The notes under the pieces were generated by a model, which did not search any database, had not been told where the DNA came from, and saw only the letters and a program-made list of their open reading frames with translations. From positions 1-64,000 of the forward strand of contig CAYOLG010000007.1 of assembly GCA_964404745.1 (NCBI GenBank): 64,000 bases of DNA, read 5' to 3'. The translations under genes and the position numbers were made by a program. Each line of letters opens with the position of its first letter. Positions within the stretch are counted from its first letter, which is position 1. Of this stretch, positions 45,533 through 54,923 are shown piece by piece. The DNA is from Pelagisphaera sp964404745. Its GTDB lineage: Bacteria; Verrucomicrobiota; Verrucomicrobiia; Opitutales; Opitutaceae.

Positions 45533-46729
45533 ATGTCCCGCGCGAATCAGATCGAACCCGTTTCCTCGTTGCCGCCTCCGCAAAAACCCTCGGTGGATGT
45601 TTTGATCATTGCTGGCGAGCATAGCGGCGACGAGCACGCTGCCCGCATGGTCCGTTCATTATTCGACATCAATGCGGAAGCCAATGTGGTCGCCTTGGGA
45701 GGTCCAGAGCTTAAAACGGCTGGAGCCAACCTGATTTTCGATATGATGCCCTATGCGGTGATAGGGTTCGCGGAAGCTTTAAAGCGGTATTCGGCGTTCA
45801 AAGCTCTACGAGACGCAATCGTGAATTGGGTACTTGAATACAGACCCAAGGTGGTTTGTTTCGTTGACTATCCGGGATTGAACTTGCGAGTCGCGGAGAT
45901 TCTGCATGACAAGAGAGTCACGAGCAAGTCGGGTGGATCGATACGTCTAGCCTACTATATCAGTCCGCAAGTGTGGGTCTGGAAAGCCGGGCGCCGCTTC
46001 AAGATGGCTCGCTTGCTCGATGGACTTGGAGTGATTTTCCCCTTTGAAGTGAATTCCTTTGCGGATACGGTCCTGGATACGAAGTTCGTCGGGCATCCGT
46101 TTTTGCAGGCGGATTACCAATTGCCCATAAGCTATGATTCGGAAGGAGATATTCTCTTATTGCCAGGGAGCCGTGAAGGACCGATCTCCAGAATTGCGCC
46201 TACCATGTTTTCAGCCTTGGAGCGGCTCCTAACGGACAGGGGCGATTTGCAGGCCAAGTGCATCTATTCAAGTACCGCCAACAGAAATCTGTTGATGGAA
46301 TTGCTAGCCAAGCATCGGGCTATAGAGGGCAAGGTTGAGCTGATTGCCAATTCGGAGAAAGCGCGAGCTCGATGCGTGTTGACCAGTTCAGGAACGATGT
46401 CGCTCAATTGCGCCTTAGCGGGAGTTCCGGGTGCAATCGTTTACCGGATACATCCAATTACTTATTTGTTGGGAAAAGCGCTGATCAGGATTCCTTATAT
46501 TGGCATAGCAAACATTCTTCTCGATAGCCCACTGTATCCTGAGTATATTCAAGGAGCGGCCCAGCCGGACGCCTTGAAGAGGGAACTGCTAGACTGTATG
46601 GAAAATCCCTATCGTATCTCCAGGGCGCAACGGGGTAGCGAGAAGCTGAGAAAAATCCTCGATCAGCCAGGAGGCGGGGGCGCAGGAAATTGGCTTCAAG
46701 CCTTCATTGAAGGCGCAGCCAAACGCTAG
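45533..46729 (+). CDS. lpxB: Lipid-A-disaccharide synthase
   Basis: A 398-residue GT19 glycosyltransferase, the usual length. It joins UDP-2,3-diacylglucosamine and lipid X into the lipid A disaccharide at the inner membrane. Family blocks are visible: IIAGEHSGDEHAARM near residue 25, GFAEALKRY near 80, VCFVDYPGLNLRVA near 115, YYISPQVWVWK near 145 and LTSSGTMSLNCALAGVP near 285. It is preceded by the GnnA-like gene. Its stop overlaps the stop of the convergent TlpA-like gene in a shared CTAG. Confidence 0.95.
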   Translation: MSRANQIEPVSSLPPPQKPSVDVLIIAGEHSGDEHAARMVRSLFDINAEANVVALGGPELKTAGANLIFDMMPYAVIGFAEALKRYSAFKALRDAIVNWVLEYRPKVVCFVDYPGLNLRVAEILHDKRVTSKSGGSIRLAYYISPQVWVWKAGRRFKMARLLDGLGVIFPFEVNSFADTVLDTKFVGHPFLQADYQLPISYDSEGDILLLPGSREGPISRIAPTMFSALERLLTDRGDLQAKCIYSSTANRNLLMELLAKHRAIEGKVELIANSEKARARCVLTSSGTMSLNCALAGVPGAIVYRIHPITYLLGKALIRIPYIGIANILLDSPLYPEYIQGAAQPDALKRELLDCMENPYRISRAQRGSEKLRKILDQPGGGGAGNWLQAFIEGAAKR

Positions 46730-47310
46730 GTCGTTTCCGAGAGTAGGGCTTCGATCTGTTCTCGAACAACGCTTTCGCCTACGAGTCCTGTGTAGCGCTG
46801 TCGCGTTTCGCCATCTCGATCGAGAACGACGAGGGTGGGAATATACCTAACCGGTCCGAATGCTTGGTCCAGACTTTCGTTGTCTCGGACGATTGTGTAG
46901 TTGATGTCCCATTCTCTGGCAAAAGATTTGATATTTTTGGCGGGTTGATCCAGCGAAACTCCGACAATTTCGACTTCGTCATGGGCAAACTCGTTTCTCA
47001 AAGCAATGAGAGCGGGAATTTCCTCAAGACAGGGGGCGCACCAAGTAGCCCAATAGACGATCAGAGCCACCTTCCCTTTACAGGTGTCAGAGCCAATGCG
47101 CTCTCCATCGATGCTGACAGCTTGCCAATCTGGGGAAGCGTGGTCGCCGACGACGAGAGCTTGTTCACCACTATCATTTTGCAATCCGTCGAAGATCACA
47201 TTGCTGACTAGGCAGACTGGGCATTTGTCTGTGCCCATGCTGAAGCCGAGGTAGGCGGCTAGCGCTCCTATCAGAATCAGCGTCGACCATTGGCGTTTGA
47301 GAAATTCCAT
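46726..47310 (-). CDS. TlpA-like thioredoxin-fold protein
   Basis: A 194-residue membrane-anchored thiol:disulfide oxidoreductase. A hydrophobic anchor is at residues 9-25, and the thioredoxin domain has Cys91-Ala-Pro-Cys94 in YWATWCAPC. A cis-Pro block (RYIPTLVVLDRDG) follows near 152. An extra Cys30-Pro-Val-Cys33 lies just outside the anchor. The TlpA/ResA family reduces periplasmic disulfides, often for cytochrome c maturation. It is convergent with lpxB. Confidence 0.88.
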   Translation of the reverse strand: MEFLKRQWSTLILIGALAAYLGFSMGTDKCPVCLVSNVIFDGLQNDSGEQALVVGDHASPDWQAVSIDGERIGSDTCKGKVALIVYWATWCAPCLEEIPALIALRNEFAHDEVEIVGVSLDQPAKNIKSFAREWDINYTIVRDNESLDQAFGPVRYIPTLVVLDRDGETRQRYTGLVGESVVREQIEALLSETT

Positions 47311-47456
47311 TGAGCTAACAACTTCTTTTTTATCTACCCGAGATTGAACGCGTGATTGACAGGAGTGATTTCAAATGGATCAGGAAATACGGTTAACAGC
47401 GGGCGATTTAGGGGGAATGTCCCACCCTTTTCCATAGGCAGGGGGTATTGGCAAAC

Positions 47457-50054
47457 CTATTGAGTTGCTGAAATTCGTTCATCAACTGAGCCTGTCCCGT
47501 ATACAAGGGCGAAATTTTCCATACGCGACCAGCCTTCTTCGCCATTGGGAAGCGATACTTTTATCCACCCGAGAAACGACTTCAATGGGAGGCAGATAGA
47601 ACCTTCTGGAAGTGGCGTCTCGATTTGCTCCACTTCGAGATCGGTGGGCACGCTTTTCAGCCGATCTTCGGAAACGACAACCAAGGCGTTCGGATTTGCC
47701 ATTGGACCGTATTGACTGCGGGCATACTCGAAGGCGAATACTGAGGCGACAGCGGCAAGTCCAGCGATTGCCAAAGCAAACCGAATACGCCGGAAATGAG
47801 AGGTGTAGGCGAATCCGACCCATGCGCAAAAAGCAATACCGGCTAGAATCATTGCCCAATAAGCGAGGCGCTCCCATTGGGCGGGAGTCCAAAGCGATAC
47901 GTAGGCCATGAGTCCATCGCCTTTTACCAGACGGGCGAGAGTCGGGTGGTAGCCACCACCTTTACTTAACCCCACCTCGAGGTTCCACTTGATGTCGCCG
48001 TTGCGAGTTTGGAGGAGGAAAGCGGATGTCCAATGGGCGATTGCTTCGCCCCACCTATCTTGCTGGGCTGCTGCCAGACCAATATTGTTGCGAATGGCCC
48101 AGTCGACGCTATTCGATTCGAGGGCTTGTTTCCATTCAGTTTCGGCCTTTGCAAAAGCGGCGGCATTGTAGTGGCCGATGCCTTCGTTGCTGCCGCTTTC
48201 CGATATGGTCAAAGTTACGCACAGCAAGGCAATCGACGCGAGCCAAGCTTTCTGCGTGAAAAACTGATTGAGCGACAACCCGGGGGCTCGATTCAGGGAA
48301 AGAAGGTCGCGAAGTTCCGTTTGCCATTCCTTAAATGGGGGAGCTTTTTTCCCGAAGAGCATTCGGTCCGAATTTTGCCAGAGGATTTTCCAGCGATTTC
48401 CAATCTCAGTAGTGCTTTTTTCGGATACAGCTTGGGCAATATCCTCGGATGATGGCTCTTCCGAATGAATACCCCAGAACTGCTTGGCAGCCTCCCGCCA
48501 AGCTAATTGCGTCCTTCTCAGCCCGGTTTCGGAATCATCCAAGGACAAGGAGGCCGCTTTCAATTGCTTAAAAGCCTGGCGTCGCGAGCGGTTAGGATCC
48601 ATCTTTATTGATCTAAAGAGAGCAATTCCCAGCCACAAAATAGCGGGGGCGATAAAAGTGTAAGCAAGATACCCTAGCCGGGTTCCTCCATGCGGGATAG
48701 ATCCCGCGGAACCGGGTTCCAGAGGAGCTCTCAAAAGCGCAGCAGGCTTGTTTAGCAAATTGATTCCTGCTGGATCCAAGGCGAATGCGAGCTCGCCACC
48801 GGGAACGGTAGAGGAGCCAGAAACAGGCGGGTCGGGCTGGGACTGGCCAAGATTTTGGCTCGAGGCGATGGGGTTGACGACAATGGTCTTCTCCGGAATG
48901 CTGATGGTTTCGTAGCGATCTGACTTGGGGTTGAAAAAACTAAATTCGACCGGACCGAACTGGAAATCCCCGCTTTCAGTGGGGATGAGTACGATGTCTT
49001 CGGTCAGGCTGCCTTCAAAGGGAGAGTCCTCGGAAACCTCTTTATTGATATCGGGCTGGATCGTCCGAAAACTCGTAGCCACGTTTCTGGGATTGAGAGA
49101 AAATCCTTGAGGCCAATTGCCGGTGCCGCTCAATCTAAGTGTCCAGGTGATGGGTTCGCCGACTTGGACGATTTCGGGTACAATCGTCGATTCGAAGCCG
49201 AATTCGCCAACCGCTCCAGTGAAGGAGTTGGGCTCTCCTGTGGGAAGCGCCTTGATTTTCAGTTCCAGGGTTTCCGAAGCGATATTGTAGTTGTCTACCA
49301 CCGGGTCATCGAAAATGAAACCTCTTCTACGTCCCACGACCATGGATACGGTTTGATTGACCTTTGGCAGCTTTATCGTTCCGCTGCGAGTAGCCATGGC
49401 TGGAGTTTCAAATAGGACGGCGGAGTAGTCGTGATTTCGAAACTTGAAATTGGCAGACCGATGATTTTCGAATCCTTTGGTGACGACGCCTACGGGATTC
49501 CATTGGGGTTGGGAAATTTCGTTGAGACGGTTTTGATAGTCCTGCCGAACCCCGAGCACGTAACGCAGCGTGAAGATCTGCCCTTCGTAGATAGCGTCCT
49601 CTATGGCGCTCAATTCGTTTTTAAAAATATCCTCAGGCCGCATTCCCGTATTTCCGACAGTGGCTTCAGTGACGTCGAATTTGGCTGCCGGAACGGCTAT
49701 TCTTCCTTGATCCGTTTCCACGGAGAATTCTGGGATCGAGAGTTCACCTTGAGCCGCAGGCGACACTTGGTACTCGATAATCAGCTTCTGTACTACGCGC
49801 GAGTTGAAGATGTTCATGGAGCTACTCTGCCCTACGCGGGCGAAGTCGACGTTTGCCGTATTCGGCAGATCAACATTGCCAGCAGGTGAACAGCCCTCAA
49901 AGTGCAATTGCAGTTTATTGGCTTTTCCTTGCTGGAGAGTGCCCGAATTGGGTGACCAATAGACTTGCTGTCCCGCAGCGAATGTCGGCCCCAGCGCCAA
50001 GATAAGGGCGCAGGCAAACAAGTTCCCCATACTGTAAGCGCATTTCCTCATCAC
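47457..50054 (-). CDS. BatD-BatE fusion-like protein
   Basis: An 865-residue protein, longer than typical BatD. After a Sec signal (ending near residue 28) comes a BatD (oxygen tolerance) beta-rich part (30-400), then a transmembrane helix near 465-485 and a linker. Residues about 630-700 look like TPR repeats (YNAAAFAKAETEWKQAL, DRWGEAIAHWTSAFLL). Two transmembrane helices follow (about 735-785), and the C-terminal 60 residues look like an SH3-type domain (LGWIKVSLPNGEEGW). TPR plus SH3 is the layout of BatE, so this protein looks like BatD fused to BatE. It is the last gene of the operon. Confidence 0.8.
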   Translation of the reverse strand: MMRKCAYSMGNLFACALILALGPTFAAGQQVYWSPNSGTLQQGKANKLQLHFEGCSPAGNVDLPNTANVDFARVGQSSSMNIFNSRVVQKLIIEYQVSPAAQGELSIPEFSVETDQGRIAVPAAKFDVTEATVGNTGMRPEDIFKNELSAIEDAIYEGQIFTLRYVLGVRQDYQNRLNEISQPQWNPVGVVTKGFENHRSANFKFRNHDYSAVLFETPAMATRSGTIKLPKVNQTVSMVVGRRRGFIFDDPVVDNYNIASETLELKIKALPTGEPNSFTGAVGEFGFESTIVPEIVQVGEPITWTLRLSGTGNWPQGFSLNPRNVATSFRTIQPDINKEVSEDSPFEGSLTEDIVLIPTESGDFQFGPVEFSFFNPKSDRYETISIPEKTIVVNPIASSQNLGQSQPDPPVSGSSTVPGGELAFALDPAGINLLNKPAALLRAPLEPGSAGSIPHGGTRLGYLAYTFIAPAILWLGIALFRSIKMDPNRSRRQAFKQLKAASLSLDDSETGLRRTQLAWREAAKQFWGIHSEEPSSEDIAQAVSEKSTTEIGNRWKILWQNSDRMLFGKKAPPFKEWQTELRDLLSLNRAPGLSLNQFFTQKAWLASIALLCVTLTISESGSNEGIGHYNAAAFAKAETEWKQALESNSVDWAIRNNIGLAAAQQDRWGEAIAHWTSAFLLQTRNGDIKWNLEVGLSKGGGYHPTLARLVKGDGLMAYVSLWTPAQWERLAYWAMILAGIAFCAWVGFAYTSHFRRIRFALAIAGLAAVASVFAFEYARSQYGPMANPNALVVVSEDRLKSVPTDLEVEQIETPLPEGSICLPLKSFLGWIKVSLPNGEEGWSRMENFALVYGTGSVDERISATQ

Positions 50055-50962
50055 CAGTCTTTTTGCGATTTGTAAGAGGGCGGTTGGTCAGAGCGCTCAG
50101 CGTTCTGTAGGAGCATGTGAAGAGCTCCCGGCTTATCTTGCTGCTTAAGTTGCTCGAGTTGCTGCAAGGTCATGGCCTGCTTGGCTGAACGGGGAGTCTG
50201 CTCGGATTGTTCGCCACCCACTTCGCGTGTTTCTTGTTTGTTTTCCTGCACTCTTTCCTGATCGAGTTCAGGGGAATTTGCGGATTCATCCATATTGCCA
50301 ATGCGTTCCTGCTGCTGGTTTTGCTGCCCGCCCTCGCTGCCATTCTGCTGTTGTTGCTCCGATCCGTTTTGTTCTTCCTCGTTTTCCTGCTCACTGTCCT
50401 GCTCGCCTGATTGCTCGGAGTTCGGTTGGTCGCTTGAATCTGGATTCTCTCCTTGTTCGGAATCTTGATTGTCCGAGCCGTTTTGATTGTTGTTTTCGGA
50501 TTCCTGTTCCTCCGAATTCTCATCGTTCTGCTGTTCTTTATTCTGATCTTGCTGATCCTGGTCTTCCTGTTGGGGTGGTTCTTCAAGCAGCTTCTCCAAC
50601 TCCGAGCGAAGGGCGCTCCAATCTGTGTGCATGGGAGCAATTACCTCGCCGACATCAACGGCGTGGATTCCATCCCAGATCGAGGGGTCTGGAATTCTTT
50701 GACCTTGCTGCAACGCTGATTGCCCGATTTGCAGAGTCATTTGGGCCAATTGCTGGAAGTCGCTGGCTTCTCGAGAGGATTTTTCCGCAATGGACGCTAT
50801 CGCCTCTCCAACGCTCGGTCCCTCAGCTTCTCTGCCAGTGGCAGGGGACTCAGCTTGCAGGCCCAACTGCGCCAGGGACGAACTGAGCGGGATGGCGAGA
50901 ATGGCGAAAAACGAAACGAGCCACCCGCAATGCGCACGGTTGTTTGAACGTTTGGTGATCAT
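50051..50962 (-). CDS. Low-complexity BatC-like exported protein
   Basis: A 303-residue protein with a Sec signal (residues 1-32, ending LAQ). The middle (about 135-245) is low complexity, almost only Gln, Glu, Asn, Asp, Ser and Gly. The last 45 residues form a basic, helical tail with a QQLEQLKQQDKPGALHM segment. BatC proteins of other phyla have this kind of region together with TPR repeats; only weak TPR signal is visible here. It sits between batB and batD, overlapping both by four bases, so it is part of the Bat operon. Function unknown. Confidence 0.7.
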   Translation of the reverse strand: MITKRSNNRAHCGWLVSFFAILAIPLSSSLAQLGLQAESPATGREAEGPSVGEAIASIAEKSSREASDFQQLAQMTLQIGQSALQQGQRIPDPSIWDGIHAVDVGEVIAPMHTDWSALRSELEKLLEEPPQQEDQDQQDQNKEQQNDENSEEQESENNNQNGSDNQDSEQGENPDSSDQPNSEQSGEQDSEQENEEEQNGSEQQQQNGSEGGQQNQQQERIGNMDESANSPELDQERVQENKQETREVGGEQSEQTPRSAKQAMTLQQLEQLKQQDKPGALHMLLQNAERSDQPPSYKSQKDW

Positions 50963-51993
50963 CTAGCTACCACCTTTCTTTGCTGAATGAGACGCGGCTT
51001 GGGAGTAAAAGGAAATTCTCGATACAGGGAAATTAGAATTAGCAACAAGCCGGGAGCCAGGAAAATCTGATATCGCTCGATATGTATGGATTGAGATAGG
51101 CGTCCGGTTTCGCCGGCCGCTCCCCTTTTGACCGTTTCTTCTATTAGGGCTGACAGGTCGACCCATACATTGGCTTCGCGATAAACACCGCCTGTCTGGC
51201 TCGCCAAGGATTGAAGGGTGTCCGGCTCCAACTGGGTAAGCACAACGGCTCCCGCTGAATCTTTGTGATAGCCTCCTTGCCCATCGGGGATCAGACCGCC
51301 ATCTGAGGTTCCGAATCCCAGGCAAATCGCTCGGGCATTTTGCGATTTCAGAGTTTCAACGTGCTGGGACCAAGAATTGTCCAGGCTTTCGCCATCGCTT
51401 ATGACGATGAGAAAGCGGTCCGCTTGACTGTCTGATTGCTTAAACGAATCCAAGGCCGTTTGGAGCATAGCATCGTAATTGGTGCCGCCTTGGGGGATGA
51501 AGTCTGGATTTAGGTCTTTGAGAAATCCTCGCAGGATCTGATAATCTGGGCTCATTGGGCTTTGCAAGAAGGCTGTCCCGGCGAAGACAACTAGGCCGAC
51601 GCTTTCGCCTTGGAGGCTATCGAGCAAACTTTCCACCACCAGCTTAGCCCGCTCGAGGCGGCTGGGTTTGATGTCCTCGGCTAGCATGCTCTTCGATAGG
51701 TCCATTGCGATGATGACTTCGCGAGAACGCTGAAACACTTCGGTGTAAACCGCTCCCCATTGCGGTCTGGCGAGGGCGATGATGACGAGCATCAATCCTA
51801 TTAGGAAAAGCCACTTGGAAGGCCGGGCCAAACGAGACTCTATCTCGGATACGCCTGCGAAGGTGGCCCGAACTCGTTTCACCTTTGGCAACTGATTGGT
51901 AGAAGCGACCCTATTTTTGAATACGATAATCCAAAGCATTCCGATGATTGGAACAATGAGGCCAAACAGGAAAAGCTCTTGTCCGAAGGTCAT
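50959..51993 (-). CDS. batB: VWA-domain protein BatB
   Basis: A 344-residue membrane protein. Two N-terminal transmembrane helices (about 7-25 and 62-77) precede a von Willebrand A domain with MIDAS residues Asp98-Leu-Ser100-Lys-Ser102 and a later Thr/Asp pair (SDGES near 197). The C-terminal helix near 313-330 anchors the other side. BatB of the Bacteroides aerotolerance operon has this layout. It overlaps both neighbours by four bases. Confidence 0.88.
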   Translation of the reverse strand: MTFGQELFLFGLIVPIIGMLWIIVFKNRVASTNQLPKVKRVRATFAGVSEIESRLARPSKWLFLIGLMLVIIALARPQWGAVYTEVFQRSREVIIAMDLSKSMLAEDIKPSRLERAKLVVESLLDSLQGESVGLVVFAGTAFLQSPMSPDYQILRGFLKDLNPDFIPQGGTNYDAMLQTALDSFKQSDSQADRFLIVISDGESLDNSWSQHVETLKSQNARAICLGFGTSDGGLIPDGQGGYHKDSAGAVVLTQLEPDTLQSLASQTGGVYREANVWVDLSALIEETVKRGAAGETGRLSQSIHIERYQIFLAPGLLLILISLYREFPFTPKPRLIQQRKVVAR

Positions 51994-53006
51994 CCTAGGG
52001 CTTCCTTTCGATTCGTGGCTCCCAGGCCAAGCGACAGGAACAGCATGGCGCTGGCCGCTACGGAGAAATAGGGGAATAACTCCGTGGTTATGCTGTATTG
52101 GTGAGACTCGAATTCGATTTTGCTTTCCTGGTCAATGGAGTCGAAGGCCGCTTTGATGGTGTTGGAATTATCGGCTCGGTGGAATTCCCCTCCTGTGATG
52201 CGGGCGATTTCCTTTAAAGTTGGCTCGTCTGTTTGGGAGGGAACACGTACGGTGCCAATACGTTCGCCTTTAGCGTTCAGCCTGGGCATGGAAACGATTC
52301 CGTCGCGGCCCGCGCCGATCGTGTAAACGCGTATATGATTCTCGGCGGCTAATTCGGCAGCGGCTATCGGTTCGATGGATCCAGCTGTATTGGCGCCATC
52401 GGTCAGAAGAATGGCAAAGGCGCCTTCGCGTTCGCCTGACCGTTCCTTGGCTCCCTCTTGTAGCCGAGAAATGGCGACTCCGATGGCATCCCCGATGGCT
52501 GTACCGTCTTCAATGAGTCCAATGGAAAGCCGGCTGGTTTGTCTTGAAAGCCAATTATGATCGAACGTTAGAGGGGCAACGGTGTAGGCTCGGCCCGCGA
52601 AAGCTACCAAGCCAATGCGATCGTTTTCTCTCTTATTTATAAAGGCGCTGAGGACCGGTTTTACCGCTTGCAGCCGATTTATTCGCTTCATCCCGTCTTT
52701 ATAGTCCTCGTATAGCATGGAGCTGGAAAGGTCTAGAACCAGCATGATGTCATAGCCTTTACTTTTCGTCTGGCGCTCAAAATCGAGTACTTGCGGACGC
52801 GCTAAAGAAAAGATGATTAAAGCGGCTCCGACGAAAGCGAACAAGGACGCCATTCTCGATCCGCCCGCGAAAAGGGATCGACGCCATTCGCCGGCAAATG
52901 GTAGAACGAGGGCAGCAGATGCACGGCGATTGCGTAGGGCAGCGATCGCGGGAAGAGCGAGCAAGGCCAGTAGCCACCAGGGATCTACGAGGTTGAATGC
53001 GTCCAT
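51990..53006 (-). CDS. batA: VWA-domain protein BatA
   Basis: A 338-residue membrane protein. Two N-terminal transmembrane helices (about 8-24 and 52-69) precede a von Willebrand A domain with MIDAS residues Asp92-Leu-Ser94-Ser-Ser96, and a final helix lies near 315-330. Metal-dependent VWA domains act in protein-protein contacts. Together with MoxR and DUF58 upstream it forms the standard MoxR-DUF58-BatA-BatB order. It overlaps batB by four bases. Confidence 0.9.
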   Translation of the reverse strand: MDAFNLVDPWWLLALLALPAIAALRNRRASAALVLPFAGEWRRSLFAGGSRMASLFAFVGAALIIFSLARPQVLDFERQTKSKGYDIMLVLDLSSSMLYEDYKDGMKRINRLQAVKPVLSAFINKRENDRIGLVAFAGRAYTVAPLTFDHNWLSRQTSRLSIGLIEDGTAIGDAIGVAISRLQEGAKERSGEREGAFAILLTDGANTAGSIEPIAAAELAAENHIRVYTIGAGRDGIVSMPRLNAKGERIGTVRVPSQTDEPTLKEIARITGGEFHRADNSNTIKAAFDSIDQESKIEFESHQYSITTELFPYFSVAASAMLFLSLGLGATNRKEALG

Positions 53007-53018
53007 AAAGAAATTGTT

Positions 53019-53942
53019 TTAGCTGCGTCCGTAGCGGAGAGTTCGCTTGTGGAATAGCTTAACGATAGCATCGAGGGCGTCATCACCCGCCTGCAAGGTT
53101 AGACGATCAGAATCGACGGGGAAAAGTTCCCTGAAAACCTTGCCGCGTTCTAGCTTCCATTTCTCGTGGGCAGCTCGCTGAGCGCTAGAATTGCCGCTTA
53201 GACTAAACAGATGCCCGGATACCGGATCGTACACAGACTGCTCGCCGTTTTTTGGAAGTTCCCGTTCCCAAGGATCCTCGATACGAAAGCCGACGGGTTG
53301 GTAGCGTTTTTTGAGGGCGTTCCAACCTTCGGGCTTGCCGCGAATCGGGAAGTCGCTGAGCCAGACGAAGACACTATGCCGCGGAGCTGCCCTTGCTAGG
53401 TACTTCCAAGGAACGGCGGACTCTTGCGGGCCAAGCGGATCGGGCGGCGGCTTTCCCAATAGAGTGGCAGCCGTGTGTAGGACCCGTCCTCGTCCGGAAG
53501 CGCTTTTGGTGAATTGGTATCCGTCCGGCGAGGCGTAGATCAATGATACGCGATCGCCATTAACGGCGCTCAACAGCATGAGAAGGCTGGAGAGTTCCAA
53601 TAGGGCTTCGCGTTTCGAACGCTCTCCTGAGCCGAATTGCAAAGAAGGCCGATCTTCGAAAAGGAGCAACAAAGTGACTTCGCGTTCTTCGACGTAGCGC
53701 TTGACATACGGATCTCCCAGTCGGGCGGTTACGTTCCAGTCGATATCCCGAACGTCGTCTCCATACTCGTATTTTACGACCTGATCGAATTCCATGCCCT
53801 TGCCGCGAAAGGAGGATTTGTATTCGCCGCTGAGGACGCTCTCGACGGCATGCCTTACCCGCCATTCCAGCTTGCGAAGCATGGCCAAAGAAGCCGACAG
53901 ATTATCGAAAGTATCCGATATCTTGTGATCCGCGTTTGCCAT
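53019..53942 (-). CDS. DUF58 protein
   Basis: A 307-residue cytoplasmic DUF58 protein. The family motif is GMEFDQVVKYEYGDDVRDIDWNV, here at residues 49-71 (only parts quoted: YGDDVRDIDW), and a VWA-like region follows (VWLSDFPIRG near 193). DUF58 genes almost always stand between moxR and VWA genes. The function is unknown. It lies 15 bases after moxR and 12 bases before batA. Confidence 0.9.
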   Translation of the reverse strand: MANADHKISDTFDNLSASLAMLRKLEWRVRHAVESVLSGEYKSSFRGKGMEFDQVVKYEYGDDVRDIDWNVTARLGDPYVKRYVEEREVTLLLLFEDRPSLQFGSGERSKREALLELSSLLMLLSAVNGDRVSLIYASPDGYQFTKSASGRGRVLHTAATLLGKPPPDPLGPQESAVPWKYLARAAPRHSVFVWLSDFPIRGKPEGWNALKKRYQPVGFRIEDPWERELPKNGEQSVYDPVSGHLFSLSGNSSAQRAAHEKWKLERGKVFRELFPVDSDRLTLQAGDDALDAIVKLFHKRTLRYGRS

Positions 53943-53957
53943 ATCGTAAAGAGGGCT

Positions 53958-54923
53958 TTAGATCGCCGAAGGCGTTGTCGGGAGAGAGGTTCGATCTAGG
54001 ATTATTTTCAAGGCATCGTCAGCAGTAATTTCCTCGGCTTCCGCTTCGTAGGTCAGGCCGACTCGGTGCCGCATTGCATCCAGGAATATTTCCTTTATGA
54101 TCGATGGCGTGACGTGGTCCAGCCCTCGAAGCCAGGCCAGGGCTCTGCCAGCTTGATAGAGGCTTAGCGATGCTCGCGGCGAGGCCCCGTACGACAGGAA
54201 GCGCTCTTCCTGACTGTCTCCAGAGGCCATTTGCCGTGTCGCTCGAACAAGCTTCAATATGTAGGCTTGGATCTCATTGGAAACATGGACCTGATCCACC
54301 TGCTGGCGGATATCGAGTAGCTCTTCGCCCGTAGAAATGGGTTCCAACTCCGGTTGTCGAGTAACCTGTCCCCAGCGTTGCATCATTTCGAATTCGTCCT
54401 CTTTTCGAGGATAGTCCACAATCAGCTTAAACAGGAACCGGTCGCGTTGAGCTTCGGGGAGCGGGTAGGTGCCTTCCTGCTCGACAGGGTTTTGAGTTGC
54501 CATGACGAAAAAGGGTTTTGGCAGGGCTTGAGATTCGCCGCCTATGGTGACCTGTTTCTCCTGCATCGCCTCGAGAAGCGCGCTTTGCACTTTCGCGGGG
54601 GCCCGATTGATTTCGTCGGCTAGTAACATGTTTGCGAATACCGGTCCTCGGTGCGGAACGAACTTCCCATCATTGGACTGGTAGACCATGGTCCCGACAA
54701 CGTCGCTTGGCAGGAGGTCAGGCGTGAACTGAATGCGCTCGAACTGCAAACCCAACGCGGTTCCCAAGCTTCTTATGAGCAGCGTCTTGGCCAAGCCCGG
54801 CATCCCTTCCAGCAATACGTGCCCGTCGGCCAGCAAAGCGACTAGCATTCGTTCGACTATCGTTTCTTGGCCGATAACGGCCTTACCTACTTCGTTTCTG
54901 ATTCGTTCAGCCCAATTGCTCAT
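53958..54923 (-). CDS. moxR: MoxR-family AAA+ ATPase
   Basis: A 321-residue MoxR ATPase. Walker A is GMPGLAKT at residues 40-47, Walker B lies in LLADEINRAPAKVQ near 104, and the sensor and arginine-finger blocks (FVMATQNPVEQEGTYPLPEAQRDRF quoted in part: ATQNPVEQEG) follow. MoxR proteins are chaperone-like ATPases that work with VWA proteins. It is the first gene of the six-gene Bat operon. Confidence 0.93.
   Translation of the reverse strand: MSNWAERIRNEVGKAVIGQETIVERMLVALLADGHVLLEGMPGLAKTLLIRSLGTALGLQFERIQFTPDLLPSDVVGTMVYQSNDGKFVPHRGPVFANMLLADEINRAPAKVQSALLEAMQEKQVTIGGESQALPKPFFVMATQNPVEQEGTYPLPEAQRDRFLFKLIVDYPRKEDEFEMMQRWGQVTRQPELEPISTGEELLDIRQQVDQVHVSNEIQAYILKLVRATRQMASGDSQEERFLSYGASPRASLSLYQAGRALAWLRGLDHVTPSIIKEIFLDAMRHRVGLTYEAEAEEITADDALKIILDRTSLPTTPSAI

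Noticed and set aside
50227..50886. 219-residue open frame on the plus strand inside the Bat region
   Set aside because: It is antisense to the low-complexity BatC-like gene; the repeated codons there keep several frames open by chance, and the product shows no protein-like pattern.
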